DNA from: Chromera velia
Lineage: Eukaryota; Sar; Chromeraceae
DNA: 22,884 nt
Direction of reading: 5' to 3'
Assembly (NCBI GenBank): GCA_018398765.1
Contig: JAHBMJ010004756.1
Coordinates: 55,001 to 77,884 of the forward strand
The number at the start of each line of letters is the position of its first letter. Position 1 is the first letter of the stretch. Shown piece by piece: positions 8,366 to 16,869 of the stretch. The position numbers and the translations under genes were made by a program. The notes beneath the pieces are model-generated. The model saw only the letters and a program-made list of their open reading frames with translations, made no database searches and was not told where the DNA came from.

Positions 8366-10206
8366 GTAAGTGTATCCTCCCGCAGCTTGCCGACTCTCCT
8401 TCTTTTTCTCTCTCCCCACCCACACAACAGCAAGGTAAGCATTTTTCCTTGGCAAGACAGACCCTTGTGCTGACAGAAAGGACTCTCCTCAGCAATTCCA
8501 CAGCACCAGCAGTGAGTGTATCCTCCCGCAGCTTGCCGACTCTCTTTCTTTTTCTCTCTCCCCACCCACACAACAGCGAGGCAAACATTTTCCCTTGGCG
8601 AGACAGACCCTTGTACTGACAGAAAGGACTCTCCTCAGCAGTTCCACAGTATGAGCAGTGAGTGTATCCTCCCACAGCTTGCCGACTCTCTTTCTTTTTC
8701 TCTCTCCCCACCCACACAACAGCGAGGCAAACATTTTTCCTTGGCGAGACAGACCCTTGTGCTGACAGAAAGAACTCTCCTCAGCAATTCCACAGCACGA
8801 GCAGTGAGTGTATCCTCCCGCAGCTTGCCGACTCTCTTTCTTTTTCTCTCTCCCCACCCACACAACAGCGAGGCAAACATTTTCCCTTGGCGAGACAGAC
8901 CCTTGTACTGACAGAAAGGACTCTCCTCAGCAGTTCCACAGTATGAGCAGTGAGTGTATCCTCCCACAGCTTGCCGACTCTCTTTCTTTTTCTCTCTCCC
9001 CACCCACACAACAGCGAGGCAAACATTTTTCCTTGGCGAGACAGACCCTTGTGCTGACAGAAAGAACTCTCCTCAGCAGTTCCACAGTACGAGCAGTGAG
9101 TGTATCCTCCCGCAGCTTGCCGTCTCTCTTTCTTTTTCTCTCTCTCCACCCACACAACAGCGAGGTAAACATTTTTCCTTAGCAAGACAGACCCTTGTGC
9201 TGACAGAAAGGACTCTCCTCAGCAGTTCCATAGCACGAACAGTGAGTGTATCCTCCTGCAGCTTGCCGTCTCTCTTTCTGTTTCTCTCTCCCCACCCATA
9301 TAACAGCGACGCAAACATTTTTCCTGGGCGAGACAGACCCTTGTGCTGACAGAAAGGACTCTCCTCAGCAGTTCCACAGCACGAGTAGTGAGTGTATCCT
9401 CCCGCAGCTTGCCGACTCTCTTTCTTTTTCTCTCTCCCCACCCACACAACAGCAAGGTAAGCATTTTTCCTTGGCGAGACAGACCCTTGTGCTGACAGAA
9501 AGGACTCTCCTCAGCAGTTCCACAGCACGAGCAGTGAGTGTATCCTCCCGCAGCTTGCCGACTCTCTTTCTTTTTCTCTCTCCCCACCCACACAACAGCG
9601 AGGCAAACATTTTCCCTTGGTGAGACAGACCCTTGTGCTGACAGAAAGGACTCTCCTCAGCAATTCTACAGTACAAGCAGTGAGTGTATCCTCCTGCAGC
9701 TTGCCGTCTCTCTTTCTGTTTCTCTCTCCCCACCCATATAACAGCGACGCAAACATTTTTCCTGGGCGAGACAGACCCTTGTGCTGATAGAAAAGACTCT
9801 CCTCAGCAGTTCTACAGCACGAGCAGTGAGTGTGTCCTCCCGCAGCTTGCCGTCTCTCTTTCTTTTTCTCTCTCCCCACCCACACAACAGCGAGGCAAAC
9901 CTTTTCCCTTGGCCAGATAGACCCTTGTGCTGACTGAAAAGACTCTCCTCAGCAGTTCTACAGCACGAGCAGTGAGTGTATCCTCCCGCAGCTTGTCAAC
10001 TCTTTTTCTCTCTCCCCACTCACACAACAGTGAGACAAACATTTTTCCTTGGCAAGACAGACCCTTGTGCTGACAGAAAGGACTCTCCTCAGCAGTTCCA
10101 TAGCATAAGCAGTGAGTGTATCCTCCTGCAGCTTGCCGTCTCTCTTTCTTTTCCTCTCTCCCCACCCACACACCAGCAAGGTAAACATTTTTCCTTGGCG
10201 AGACAG
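8281..10206 (+). repeat. Tandem array of a 146-bp unit (about 13.5 copies) with exon/intron-like structure
   Basis: Donor-like GTGAGT (GTAAGT in the first) occurs at 8366, 8512, 8658, 8804, 8950, 9096, 9242, 9388, 9534, 9680, 9826, 9972 and 10112. Eleven intervals are exactly 146 bp and the last is 140. Each is followed by CT-rich sequence and CCACCCACACAACAG or a close variant, 65 bp after the donor (59 in the 9972 copy). The segment between acceptor and next donor is 81 bp, 27 codons, in every complete copy from the second on. It has two mostly open frames: one reading RQTFFLGETDPCADRKD..., with TAA in copies 2, 7 and 9, and one reading RGKHFSLARQTLVLTERT..., with stops in copies 3, 5, 12 and 13. 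The array is therefore not an intact coding series. Whether the signals are used is unknown. Confidence 0.9.
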
Positions 10207-10210
10207 ACTT

Positions 10211-11325
10211 TGCTGCCTTCTCTTCCTTTTTTCTTTCCTTCTTTCGCTCATTCATTCATTTGTTCCCTTTCTCCCTTCCTTGTTTCCTTCCTTTCCTCCT
10301 TCCTTCCTTCCTTCCTTCCTTGCTTCTTCCCTTCCCTCTCTCCCTCCCTCCCTCCCTCTTTTCTTCCTTCCTTCCTTCCTTCCTTCCTTCCTTCCTTCCC
10401 TTTCCTTCTTTCTTTCCTTTCTTCTTTCCTTCCTTTTTTCCTTCCTTCCTTCGTTCCTCCCTCCCTCCCTTCCTTCCTTCCTTCCTTCCTTCCTTCCCTT
10501 TCCTTGTTTCTTTCCTTCCTTCCTTCCTTCCTTCGTTCCTCCCTCCCTTCCTTCCTTCCTTCCTTCCTTCTTCCCTCCCTCCTTCCCCTTCCCTGCTTCC
10601 TTCCCTCCCTCCCTCTTTTCTTCCTTCCTTCCTTCCTTCCTTTCTTCCTTCTTTCCTTCCTTCCTTCCTTCCTTTCCTTCCTTCTTTCCTTCCTCCCTCC
10701 CTTCCTTCCTTCCTTCTTTCTTTCCTTCCCTCTTTCCTTCCTTCCTTCCTTCCTTCCTTTCCTTCCTTCCTTCCCTCCCTCCCTCCCTCTTTTCTTTCTT
10801 CCTTCCTTCTTTCCTTCCTCCTTTCCTCCCTTTCTCCCTTCCTTCCTTCCTTCCTTCCTTCTTTCCTTTCTTCCTTCCTTTCCTTCCTTTCCTTCCTTCT
10901 TTCCTTCCTTCCTCCCTCCCTTCCTTCCTTCCTTCCTTCCTTCCCTTTCCTTGTTTCTTTCCTTCCTTCCTTCCTTCCTTCCTTCGTTCCTCCCTCCCTT
11001 CCTTCCTTCCTTCCTTTCTTCCTTCCTTTCTTCCTTCACTCCTTCCTTCCCTCCTTCCCCTCCTTCCCTCTTTCCTTCCTTCCTTCCTTCCTTCCTTCCT
11101 TCCTTCCCTTCCTTCCCTCCCTCCCTCCCTCCCTCCCTCTTTTCTTTCTTCCTTTCTTCCTTCCTTCCTTCCTTCCTTCTCCTTCCTTCCTTCCTTCCTT
11201 CCTTCTTTCCTTCCCTTCCTTCCCTCCCTCCCTCTTTTCTTCCTTCCTTCCTTTCTTCCTTCCTTCGTTCCTTTCTTCTTTTATTTCCTTCTTCCTTCGT
11301 TTCCTTCTTCCCTTCCTTTTTTTCA
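10211..11325 (+). repeat. Pyrimidine-only low-complexity tract, (TTCC)n with (CCCT)n interruptions
   Basis: About 1.1 kb of almost pure pyrimidine on the plus strand, mostly CCTT tetramers, broken by longer-period blocks such as CCCTCCCTCCCTC + TTTTCTTCC that recur every few hundred bases. All three plus-strand frames, and on the minus strand KEGRKEGRKE, are open for hundreds of codons, because the repeat lacks stop codons in most phases. The 376-508 residue frames are artefacts. Such homopurine-homopyrimidine DNA can form triplex structures. The tract begins directly after the last, truncated 146-bp unit. Confidence 0.95.
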
Positions 11326-11328
11326 TCT

Positions 11329-11480
11329 TCTCTGGCGGCTGCATGTCGGTTCTTTGCGTTCGGGAGATGCTTTTCTCTTCCCTCACCTAACACCCAACCC
11401 CCCCTAGAACCCCTGCCTGCAGCGAGTTTTCTCTGGCGGCTGTCGGATGGCTGTCGAGCCTTTGTGTTCGGAAGACGCTT
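11329..11480. repeat. Diverged direct repeat pair of about 45-50 bp
   Basis: Copy 1 (11329-11374) and copy 2 (11429-11480) both start TTCTCTGGCGGCTG and share TCGG, CTTTG(C/T)GTTCGG and GA(T/C)GCTT near their ends. They lie at the far edge of the TTCC tract. Confidence 0.7.
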
Positions 11481-11609
11481 CAAACCCTTTCATAAATTGT
11501 GATATCGCATAATGAGTGACACAGTGGTCTCCATTAAGTCCCGTACAGCCTGTAAACCTTCGCAGCTTCCAGAAAAAAGAAACACAACAAAACCAAACAT
11601 AAGCATTAT

Positions 11610-11845
11610 CTGAATTATCATATAATGATTATGTGAGTACGTATTCATATGCTAATCATTATGAAATTATAATCAAAATAATGGTTCTGAACATATTCAA
11701 AATTGATAATGATATTTCTGTTTATAATGATTATGTCCATTACAAATGATATAATGACATAATGATTATAGGATACTGACGGTTCCACCCATAATGATTA
11801 TGACTTTCAAAGTCACTATCAGATTTCATAATTATTATGAAGGCC
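11610..11845. repeat. Cluster of the ATAATGATTAT palindromic motif (right)
   Basis: At least ten copies of ATAATGATTAT, AATCATTATG or one-base variants fall in about 235 bp, in both orientations, including CATAATGATTATAGG and CCATAATGATTATGAC. The wording matches the cluster at 6126-6262. The order of motifs does not align as a simple inverted or direct repeat. Confidence 0.75.
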
Positions 11846-11999
11846 CGGGTACCCCTTCGAGTTAACCCAATGATGTGGCGTTGAATGTTCTGAAAACGCT
11901 GCTTCTACTATCATTGCTTTATACTTAGCCTAGTGCTGTTGGTTTGCTTCCTAGCCTACTTCCTTCAGTCTCAGTTCCTGTGTACAGACTGTTGCGCCG
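11846..11999. other. Presumed 5' leader of the gag-like relic
   Basis: This short non-coding stretch precedes the ATG at 12000. I looked for a long terminal repeat or a primer-binding site complementary to a tRNA 3' end and found neither. Confidence 0.3.
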
Positions 12000-12169
12000 A
12001 TGTTTGACTTAGACCCGAACCCTAACACTGGTGTCTCAGACGCAGGCGATAAGCCTTCTTCTTCTGCTTCCAATACTATAGGCTGGCAGGAGCAGAGGAT
12101 TGTTAAAGTGGAGGCGGATCTGGCCAAGGCGCTGAGCTTGCTGATGGTGAGCCAGTCAGCTCCTAGGTC

Positions 12170-12178
12170 GGCTCAAAC
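12170..12178. repeat. Target-site duplication, left copy
   Basis: GGCTCAAAC directly precedes the left end of the insertion and is repeated perfectly at 13227-13235. Confidence 0.85.
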
Positions 12179-13226
12179 CTAGGATATTTGACTATTTCAA
12201 TTATGATTAAGATTTTATACGTAAGATCATACAAAATATATAATAAAAACATAGATTACATAAACATTTCAGGCTAAAGGAACGTAGTTCATCTTAAAAA
12301 GCTTAAATCCCGTGAAATTAAGTGTGATTACAGGAAAAAATAATCATATACCCCCCCTTTTATGGTATGTCTCTTACAACTGATTACGGATTAGTACGAG
12401 ATTACGGCATCTTTTGAAAGACCACCAATGTTTTTTTTCCTTGCAAGCCGTCACCTATCTCCCAGAAAGTACAAGGCTTCCTGCTGTAGCTTATACAAAA
12501 GACAATAAAAATTATTAATTCTCTTTTAAGACTTCTGCAGTCTTTTGAGCGCCTATCAGACGCTATCAAGGATTCAGACTAGGGATTCAGGGGCAAAAGG
12601 AGGGGGAGAGACTGATGGAAGAGGCGTTGAGTTGACCTACTCGGCCTCTCTTGGGAGGCCGCAGAGCAACAGCAGCCGCCACGAGCCTGGTTCTATTGCA
12701 GCCCAAAATTTGCTTTAATACTGTTAGTTTTGCTGTTGTTTTTTATTGGTTGCACTATGCAAAAGTCGTAGGAAAAGGCTGGTGAAAAAGTCTGTTCATC
12801 GAGGAGGATGAGCTGCAAAACGTCGAAGAAGCGTTCAAAAAGCTCCTCATGAAGGACCTTGATGTTATCATCGATGTTGAGATTGAAATCTAGTGATAAC
12901 ATTATCGCATCATGACGGTTTTCTTTTATTTTTTGAAGGAGGGTCCAGGGAGGGGGGCTGTTTACCCCCGTTTACCCTATTTTACTATATATTACGGATT
13001 ACGAGTTTACGAGCCCTTTCTAGATATCACCTGGAGAGAAGACTTTCATCGCAGATTGCAAGCAAACTAGTGAGCATTCTGATGAGATATTGACTTTGTT
13101 TGAAGTAATTTAATGTAATAAGTCCAAAAAAAATGGTTTTTAGTGTAGGGATGACGTTAAATACTAATATACCCTATGTGTAACCCCTAAAATTCATCTA
13201 GTAATATTTTAAGTCGATTACCCTAG
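12179..13226. mobile_element. 1048-bp DNA-transposon-like insertion with 9-bp TSD
   Basis: The left end CTAGGATATTTGACT and the reverse complement of the right end, CTAGGGTAATCGACT, match at 12 of 15 positions. A perfect 9-bp duplication GGCTCAAAC flanks the insert. Removing the insert and one copy restores the interrupted reading frame, which fixes both boundaries. A 9-bp duplication is characteristic of Mutator-like elements, though the short ends are unlike classic long-TIR Mutators, so the family is tentative. Subterminal words GATTACGGATTA...ACGAG recur near 12382 and 12991. One 69-residue minus-strand frame lies inside. Confidence 0.85.
12693..12902 (-). CDS. Small frame within the insertion, unidentified
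   Basis: The frame has an ATG at 12902, encodes 69 residues and is acidic and hydrophobic in its first half (NIDDNIKVLHEELFERFFDV). It is the only protein-like frame in the element and could be a remnant of a transposase, but no catalytic motif is visible. Confidence 0.2.
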   Translation of the reverse strand: MLSLDFNLNIDDNIKVLHEELFERFFDVLQLILLDEQTFSPAFSYDFCIVQPIKNNSKTNSIKANFGLQ

Positions 13227-13235
13227 GGCTCAAAC
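13227..13235. repeat. Target-site duplication, right copy
   Basis: GGCTCAAAC is identical to 12170-12178 and follows the right end ...GATTACCCTAG of the insertion. Confidence 0.85.
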
Positions 13236-13617
13236 TTCTACTGCAGCTGCATCTTCTGCTCCCCCGGCTGCTCTGAAGCCGTCTGATTTCTCCTGGGTTC
13301 CGAAGGTGAAGTTGCTGAAGGCTACCCACCTGGACAACTGGATGGATGACTGGAAGACACAGTTTAGCCTCTTCCTGTCCTCCCGGTATCACCCCGATGC
13401 CAACCTCCTGATCGAGATCTACAAGTGCGTCCTGCTCCATGCCTTTTTAGACTTTGAAGAGCTCCGTAAAGACGTCCACACAGCAGCAGCCCAGGGCCAC
13501 GAGACCGATAAACTGCTCAACACTGTAATCAATCACTACTTCAAGTTGAAGGACAAGCCTGTCGAGAACAGTGTATGGGAAACAATTACTGTAATTGCAA
13601 TTATTGCAATTAATTAG

Positions 13618-14266
13618 AAGCAATACTTGCTTGCTGGCATCTAGCTCTCAGCAATTTATTGCAACTAATTGTATACTTTAGGGGTCTGAAAGATGTTAAA
13701 GAAATGTTAGCAAACAGCGGTGATGTGGCGCCGGCGCCATGATCGCGCGCCACGTCACGCGCATGGGCAGGCCACATGTGTAGGGCGCCACAGCATGTAG
13801 TAGGGCGCCAGTCCACCATCTACTGCATGTGGTGCAAAATTATTTGGCTCTGCACGCAACAAAACCGGCTCGGCCAAGTCTTGTCTGACCCTTTTCCAGT
13901 TACAAAAAGTCATCAAAACCACTGACCGTGACATAAAACAGAGTGGACTCTTAAGTAGGACTTAGTGAAATCCAAAGTGACTTTTAAATTTACTATATTC
14001 TAGCTTCATTATAAAGTAAAACTAGGTTACTTGAAGCAATCTAGAGCCTTTTAAAACATTTAAAATCGTTACTTCTATGCAAATCTGCTTAAATGTGCTC
14101 AAAAGATTGGTTGATTAGCTAGGGTGCATGGTGAGGAAAAATTATGATCACTACGGCACGTAGAAGTTAATGAATGTTATTTGCAAAGAAATACACAGGC
14201 ACAACACTAGTGGATACGCGTGTTCTGAGACTGTTTTGGGTCAGAGACCTCGAGTTCGGTCGGACA
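13618..14266. other. No gene recognised
   Basis: AT-rich DNA with a GC patch at 13725-13815 (GGCGCCGGCGCC, a 12-bp palindrome at 13728-13739, and repeated GGGCGCCA). No credible frame is present. Confidence 0.5.
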
Positions 14267-14282
14267 CCCCCCCCCCCCCCCC
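14267..14282. repeat. C16 homopolymer
   Basis: Sixteen consecutive C bases, followed 11 bases later by AAGTCCACACTTCTGAACCT. A similar GGTTC.../CTGAACC word recurs at 14487-14525. Confidence 0.9.
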
Positions 14283-14567
14283 GGTTCAGAAGTCCACACT
14301 TCTGAACCTCAGGCAAGGGAGGTCAAACCCCCCCACCGCCAGGTCCAGACATGGGCTAATTGTGGGTCTAGGAGGCGCTGCCATGAGGCTAGAAGCCGGG
14401 GGTGGCAGCACCCTGCCCGTTCGACGCACGCAGCTAACTTTGCCTCTGTTGGCCAATAATCGGGTCTGAAGTCTCTTGTCCATCTTGAAGGTCCACAGGT
14501 TCAAAACTGCGGAGTCCTGAACCTTTGAGCAAGCGGACTTTTCCCACAGAAATGTTATCACAAAAAG

Positions 14568-14616
14568 CGCTCTGTCAGATGTCTTCTGATGGTTTTAAAA
14601 GATGTCTGACAGAGCG
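14568..14616. repeat. Hairpin with 12-bp perfect stem
   Basis: CGCTCTGTCAGA (14568-14579) pairs with TCTGACAGAGCG (14605-14616). The stem continues inward with G-U-type differences (TGTCTT against AAGATG), giving about 18 bp, and outward with A/T pairs (AAAAG...TTTT). Confidence 0.75.
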
Positions 14617-14727
14617 TTTTCTCGGTTTTGACTTTTTTTTCGGGAGTGTACTTTCGGGGCTCTGGAGGAGACGGGTATTGCTGGGACATCTTCGGTCGGC
14701 ACGAAGTGGAGCTTGGAGGTGGGTCCA

Positions 14728-14935
14728 ATGGACACCAGCCGTCTTAGTCTTATTTCCAACGTCTTTCTGCTTGCTGCTGCTTCTCCTGTTCAAGCAAAGA
14801 AGGGCTGCCGGCCTTATCTAGGTGTTAAAGTACTGTTGCTCTCATCGTTCTCCTTACTCTTTCTTTGCAGGTCACAGTCTTGGGAGCCCCGGGGTCAACC
14901 TCCAGGTCAGCCTGTCCAGACTTGCTGCTTTTTAG
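14728..14935 (+). CDS. Possible small secreted protein, two exons: 14728-14821 and 14871-14935
   Basis: ATG 14728 opens a frame whose first 25 residues look like a signal peptide (RLSLISNVFLLAAASPVQA, then KKG). A 49-nt candidate intron (14822-14870) starts GTGTTAAAG and ends CTTACTCTTTCTTTGCAG, a very good acceptor. Joining at CTA G|GT CAC keeps the frame open to TAG 14933-14935, for 52 residues in all. Neither part resembles a known family. The tail (GHSLGSPGVNLQVSLSRLAAF) is unremarkable. The intron signal is the best evidence; the protein itself is uncertain. Confidence 0.3.
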
Positions 14936-15239
14936 GCTCTTGGTCTTTTCCTTGGAACCTTGTGCGCACAGAATAAGCTAGACAGAAGTGCTTCCTTGAC
15001 TGCATAAAGCGTGAACACTTGTCCCTCCGTGAAGCAGAAGCAATATATATTATAGTATATATACTAATAAGTTGATAACTTAACAACTATTTTCCATTAT
15101 CAATCACTTTCATATAAGTTTTAACTCTTCTAATTTAGGTTTAAACTCTTCTAATCTAGTAAAAAATCGTTTTAAAACATTGAATAAGGCCTCATAAACG
15201 CTCCATAACTCATATATTCGGTTTAAATAAATCAATTCT
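14936..15239. other. AT-rich, no gene recognised
   Basis: The interval contains a TA-rich palindromic patch (about 15041-15067, ATATATATTATAGTATATAT) and a duplicated word TTTTAACTCTTCTAATTTAG / TTTAAACTCTTCTAATCTAG at about 15118-15160. Confidence 0.5.
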
Positions 15240-15335
15240 TAAAGATATAAGCAATTATTAACAATTAATTGCAATTATTACAATTATTGCTTGGGTCAAG
15301 CTTCTTTTAGCAATTAAATTGCAATTTAATTGTCC
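15240..15335. repeat. AATTGCAATTA-type inverted-repeat patch, partner of 13578-13625
   Basis: TTAATTGCAATTATTACAAT, CAATTATTGCTTG and AAGCTTCTTTTAGCAATT are present here. The left patch (13578-13640) has TAATTGCAATTATTGCAATT, AATTAGAAGC and ACTTGCTTG. The two patches are complementary in part, could be the ends of a 1.75-kb inserted segment, and the left one coincides with the point where the gag-like frame breaks down. No duplication of the target is evident. Confidence 0.35.
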
Positions 15336-15644
15336 TATGCACTGTCCCCTCCCTTCTGTTGAAGGACACAAAAATCGAATTTCGTATGTTTCTGCCGATT
15401 TCTTCCAGAGCGCATATCTTGCCCCCCCGGCGAAGATGAACAACGGCAATTGGCTGCACAGAGACCCTCTCCTTATCGAATTTTCCCTGCTCCTCTACAA
15501 TGAGGGCGCGTGTTCTTATCAGCCAGTCTTTCGGAACAAACTTGTACTGGTCTGCACCTGAAAGTTTTGTTTGGAGACCCCTGAGGGCCCAAAAGTCCGC
15601 GGCCTCAAGAGGCCGCTTCTTTGGTGTGGCGGCAGGAGAATCTT
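15307..15644 (-). CDS. Possible 3' exon of an unidentified gene
   Basis: On the minus strand a good acceptor, CTCTCTTTTGGGACTCTTGTAG, ends at 15645. The frame is then open to a stop at 15307-15309, about 111 codons. The peptide is protein-like: PKKRPLEAADFWALRGLQTK, KFVPKDWLIRTRALIVEEQ, EEIGRNIRNSIFVSFNRRE. The last few residues (KLQFNC) come from the AATTGC repeat patch, so the gene end may be truncated by that repeat. No upstream exon can be identified, since the (AC)n microsatellite follows. No family is recognised. A shorter plus-strand frame overlaps (15319-15561) and is less convincing. An 18-bp palindrome GCGGCCTCAAGAGGCCGC lies within at 15599-15616. Confidence 0.3.
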
Positions 15645-15773
15645 CTACAAGAGTCCCAAAAGAGAGGGCATACGAGAAGAAATACGCAAAGCAAGTCAGC
15701 AACGCAAACAGACACTCGCTCACATATTTCCTCACAGTCAGACACCCGATCAATAGCCATGCAGCCCGCCATG

Positions 15774-15831
15774 CATACACATACACACATACATACACAC
15801 ACACACACATACACACACACACACACATCTA

Positions 15832-15903
<72 letters not shown>

Positions 15904-15940
15904 TACACACATATACACACACACATATACACACATATGC
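15774..15940. repeat. (AC)n/(ACAT)n microsatellite
   Basis: ACAC with regular ACAT and ATATAT interruptions. The Cys/Val and Thr/His frames across it are repeat translation. Confidence 0.95.
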
Positions 15941-16087
15941 AGCACTTGCGCACTTCTATCTGGAGATACCGAATATATGCTGGAGAAGTTTTCCTTTGGA
16001 CATACAATCCTAGCCAGACGACGCACGCTACTTCAATCTAAAGGAATGGAGATCTTGAATGTATCATAGAGAAATTTTTGTTCAGCC

Positions 16088-16316
16088 ACAGTTGATCTTC
16101 AGCCATATATATATGTGAACGCATACCAGACACACACGAAGATCCGATCCGACCAGCCAGATGGATGCAATCGACCTTTGCCACCTAGACACACATGAAG
16201 ATCCAGTCCAACCAGCCACGCGCACCACACGGACACAATCAACTTTCAGTTATGCACGTACGTCGCATATGAACGAGTACCAGACATACGCAAAGATCCA
16301 ATCCGACCAGCCAAGA
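16088..16316. repeat. Diverged tandem repeats ending in GAAGATCC...GACCAGCCA
   Basis: Three versions of a 33-bp block, AGACACACACGAAGATCC + GATCCGACCAGCCA, lie near 16128, 16189 and 16283. The first and third are also preceded by similar sequence (CA(C/A)A.T(T/C).A(T/C)(C/T)TTCAG..AT, then GAACG(C/A)(A/G)TACCAGACA), so an older unit of about 75-85 bp was duplicated. Confidence 0.65.
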
Positions 16317-16562
16317 ACAAGCAGTCATGCGGCAAGAATACGAAGACAGACCTCTCAAGTTCCCATCGTCAGCTCCCCCTTTTCCCCCTCTTTTCTGGAT
16401 CTTCGCACCTATAAAAAGAAGAGATCGAAGGAAACCTCATATGTGCATGGCTCGACAATGCTAGATATGCCCGGACTGTATCAAAGTCTCTCTTGTCCAC
16501 ACAACAGCACTCCCTCGTGTTCTAACTGCAACCCACACAACATTTTTCAGCCAGAAGTCCCC
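16317..16562. other. No gene recognised
   Basis: An open plus-strand frame covers 16161-16568, but its first half is translation of the tandem repeat and the rest has no recognisable feature. I do not call it. Confidence 0.4.
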
Positions 16563-16797
16563 CTATAGGAGTAAATATAATTAATTTAATTTAATTTGAA
16601 TGATCGAATGAATTAATCGTTTTTGAATAGGAAAGCGTTCACCTAGAGAGAAATTATACTTTTAAGCAATTGTAGAACACTAACTAGCAAGTACAACTAT
16701 ATAGGGTGAGCAATTCATGCAATCAAAAATTATTTTAAAAATTTTATAGGAGTAAATATAATTAATTAATTTGAATGAATGAATTAATGAATTGGTA
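16563..16797. repeat. Direct repeat of an AT-rich 50-bp block
   Basis: TATAGGAGTAAATATAATTA followed by ATTTGAATGA(A/T)(C/G)GAATGAATTAAT occurs at about 16565-16618 and 16745-16791, with an offset of 180 bp. The segment between is AT-rich and non-coding. Confidence 0.8.
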
Positions 16798-16869
16798 ATT
16801 GAATTTTATACGATTTCTTTCAGTCCTGGAAAGATCCACCAACCTGCGGCATGCATTTCAGAAGGAAAA

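Larger units (their letters stand above)
12000..13617 (+). pseudogene. Gag-like retroelement coding relic split by an insertion
   Basis: Part 1 (ATG 12000 to 12178) encodes an acidic/Ser-rich start followed by a heptad-like helix (RIVKVEADLAKALSLLMVSQ). Part 2 resumes at 13236 in the same frame once the insert and one target duplication are removed. It reads a Ser/Ala/Pro linker, then a helical Trp-containing domain (HLDNWMDDWKTQFSLFLSSR, LLIEIYKCVLLHAFLDFEEL) and a Lys-rich end (HYFKLKDKPVENSVWE). From about 13580 the frame runs into AT-rich repeat DNA (TITVIAIIAIN) and stops at 13615-13617, so the 3' part is lost. The order coiled coil, linker, helical domain resembles retrotransposon Gag proteins. 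That is an impression without a zinc knuckle or pol to confirm it. As it stands, translation would stop at TAG 12180. Confidence 0.55.

Noticed and set aside
8281-10206. CRISPR array
   Set aside because: Repeats are contiguous 146-bp satellite units with no unique spacers, in a eukaryotic context.
8087-10255. Series of 121-147 residue minus-strand frames with CGTAEESPFCQ-like, zinc-finger-looking repeats
   Set aside because: The 146-bp unit is not a multiple of three, so each frame drifts through three phases and stops after about three units. The frames are open because of the repeat, and the splice-like signals point to the plus strand.
9976-11502. Reading frames of 376-508 residues rich in Pro/Ser/Phe/Leu and a 411-residue Lys/Glu/Gly/Arg frame on the other strand
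   Set aside because: They are translation of the (TTCC)n tract, which has almost no stop codons in any phase. All frames are open at once and no non-repetitive domain is present.
11846-11999. Long terminal repeat or primer-binding site before the gag-like frame
   Set aside because: No direct-repeat partner downstream and no tRNA 3'-end complement were found.
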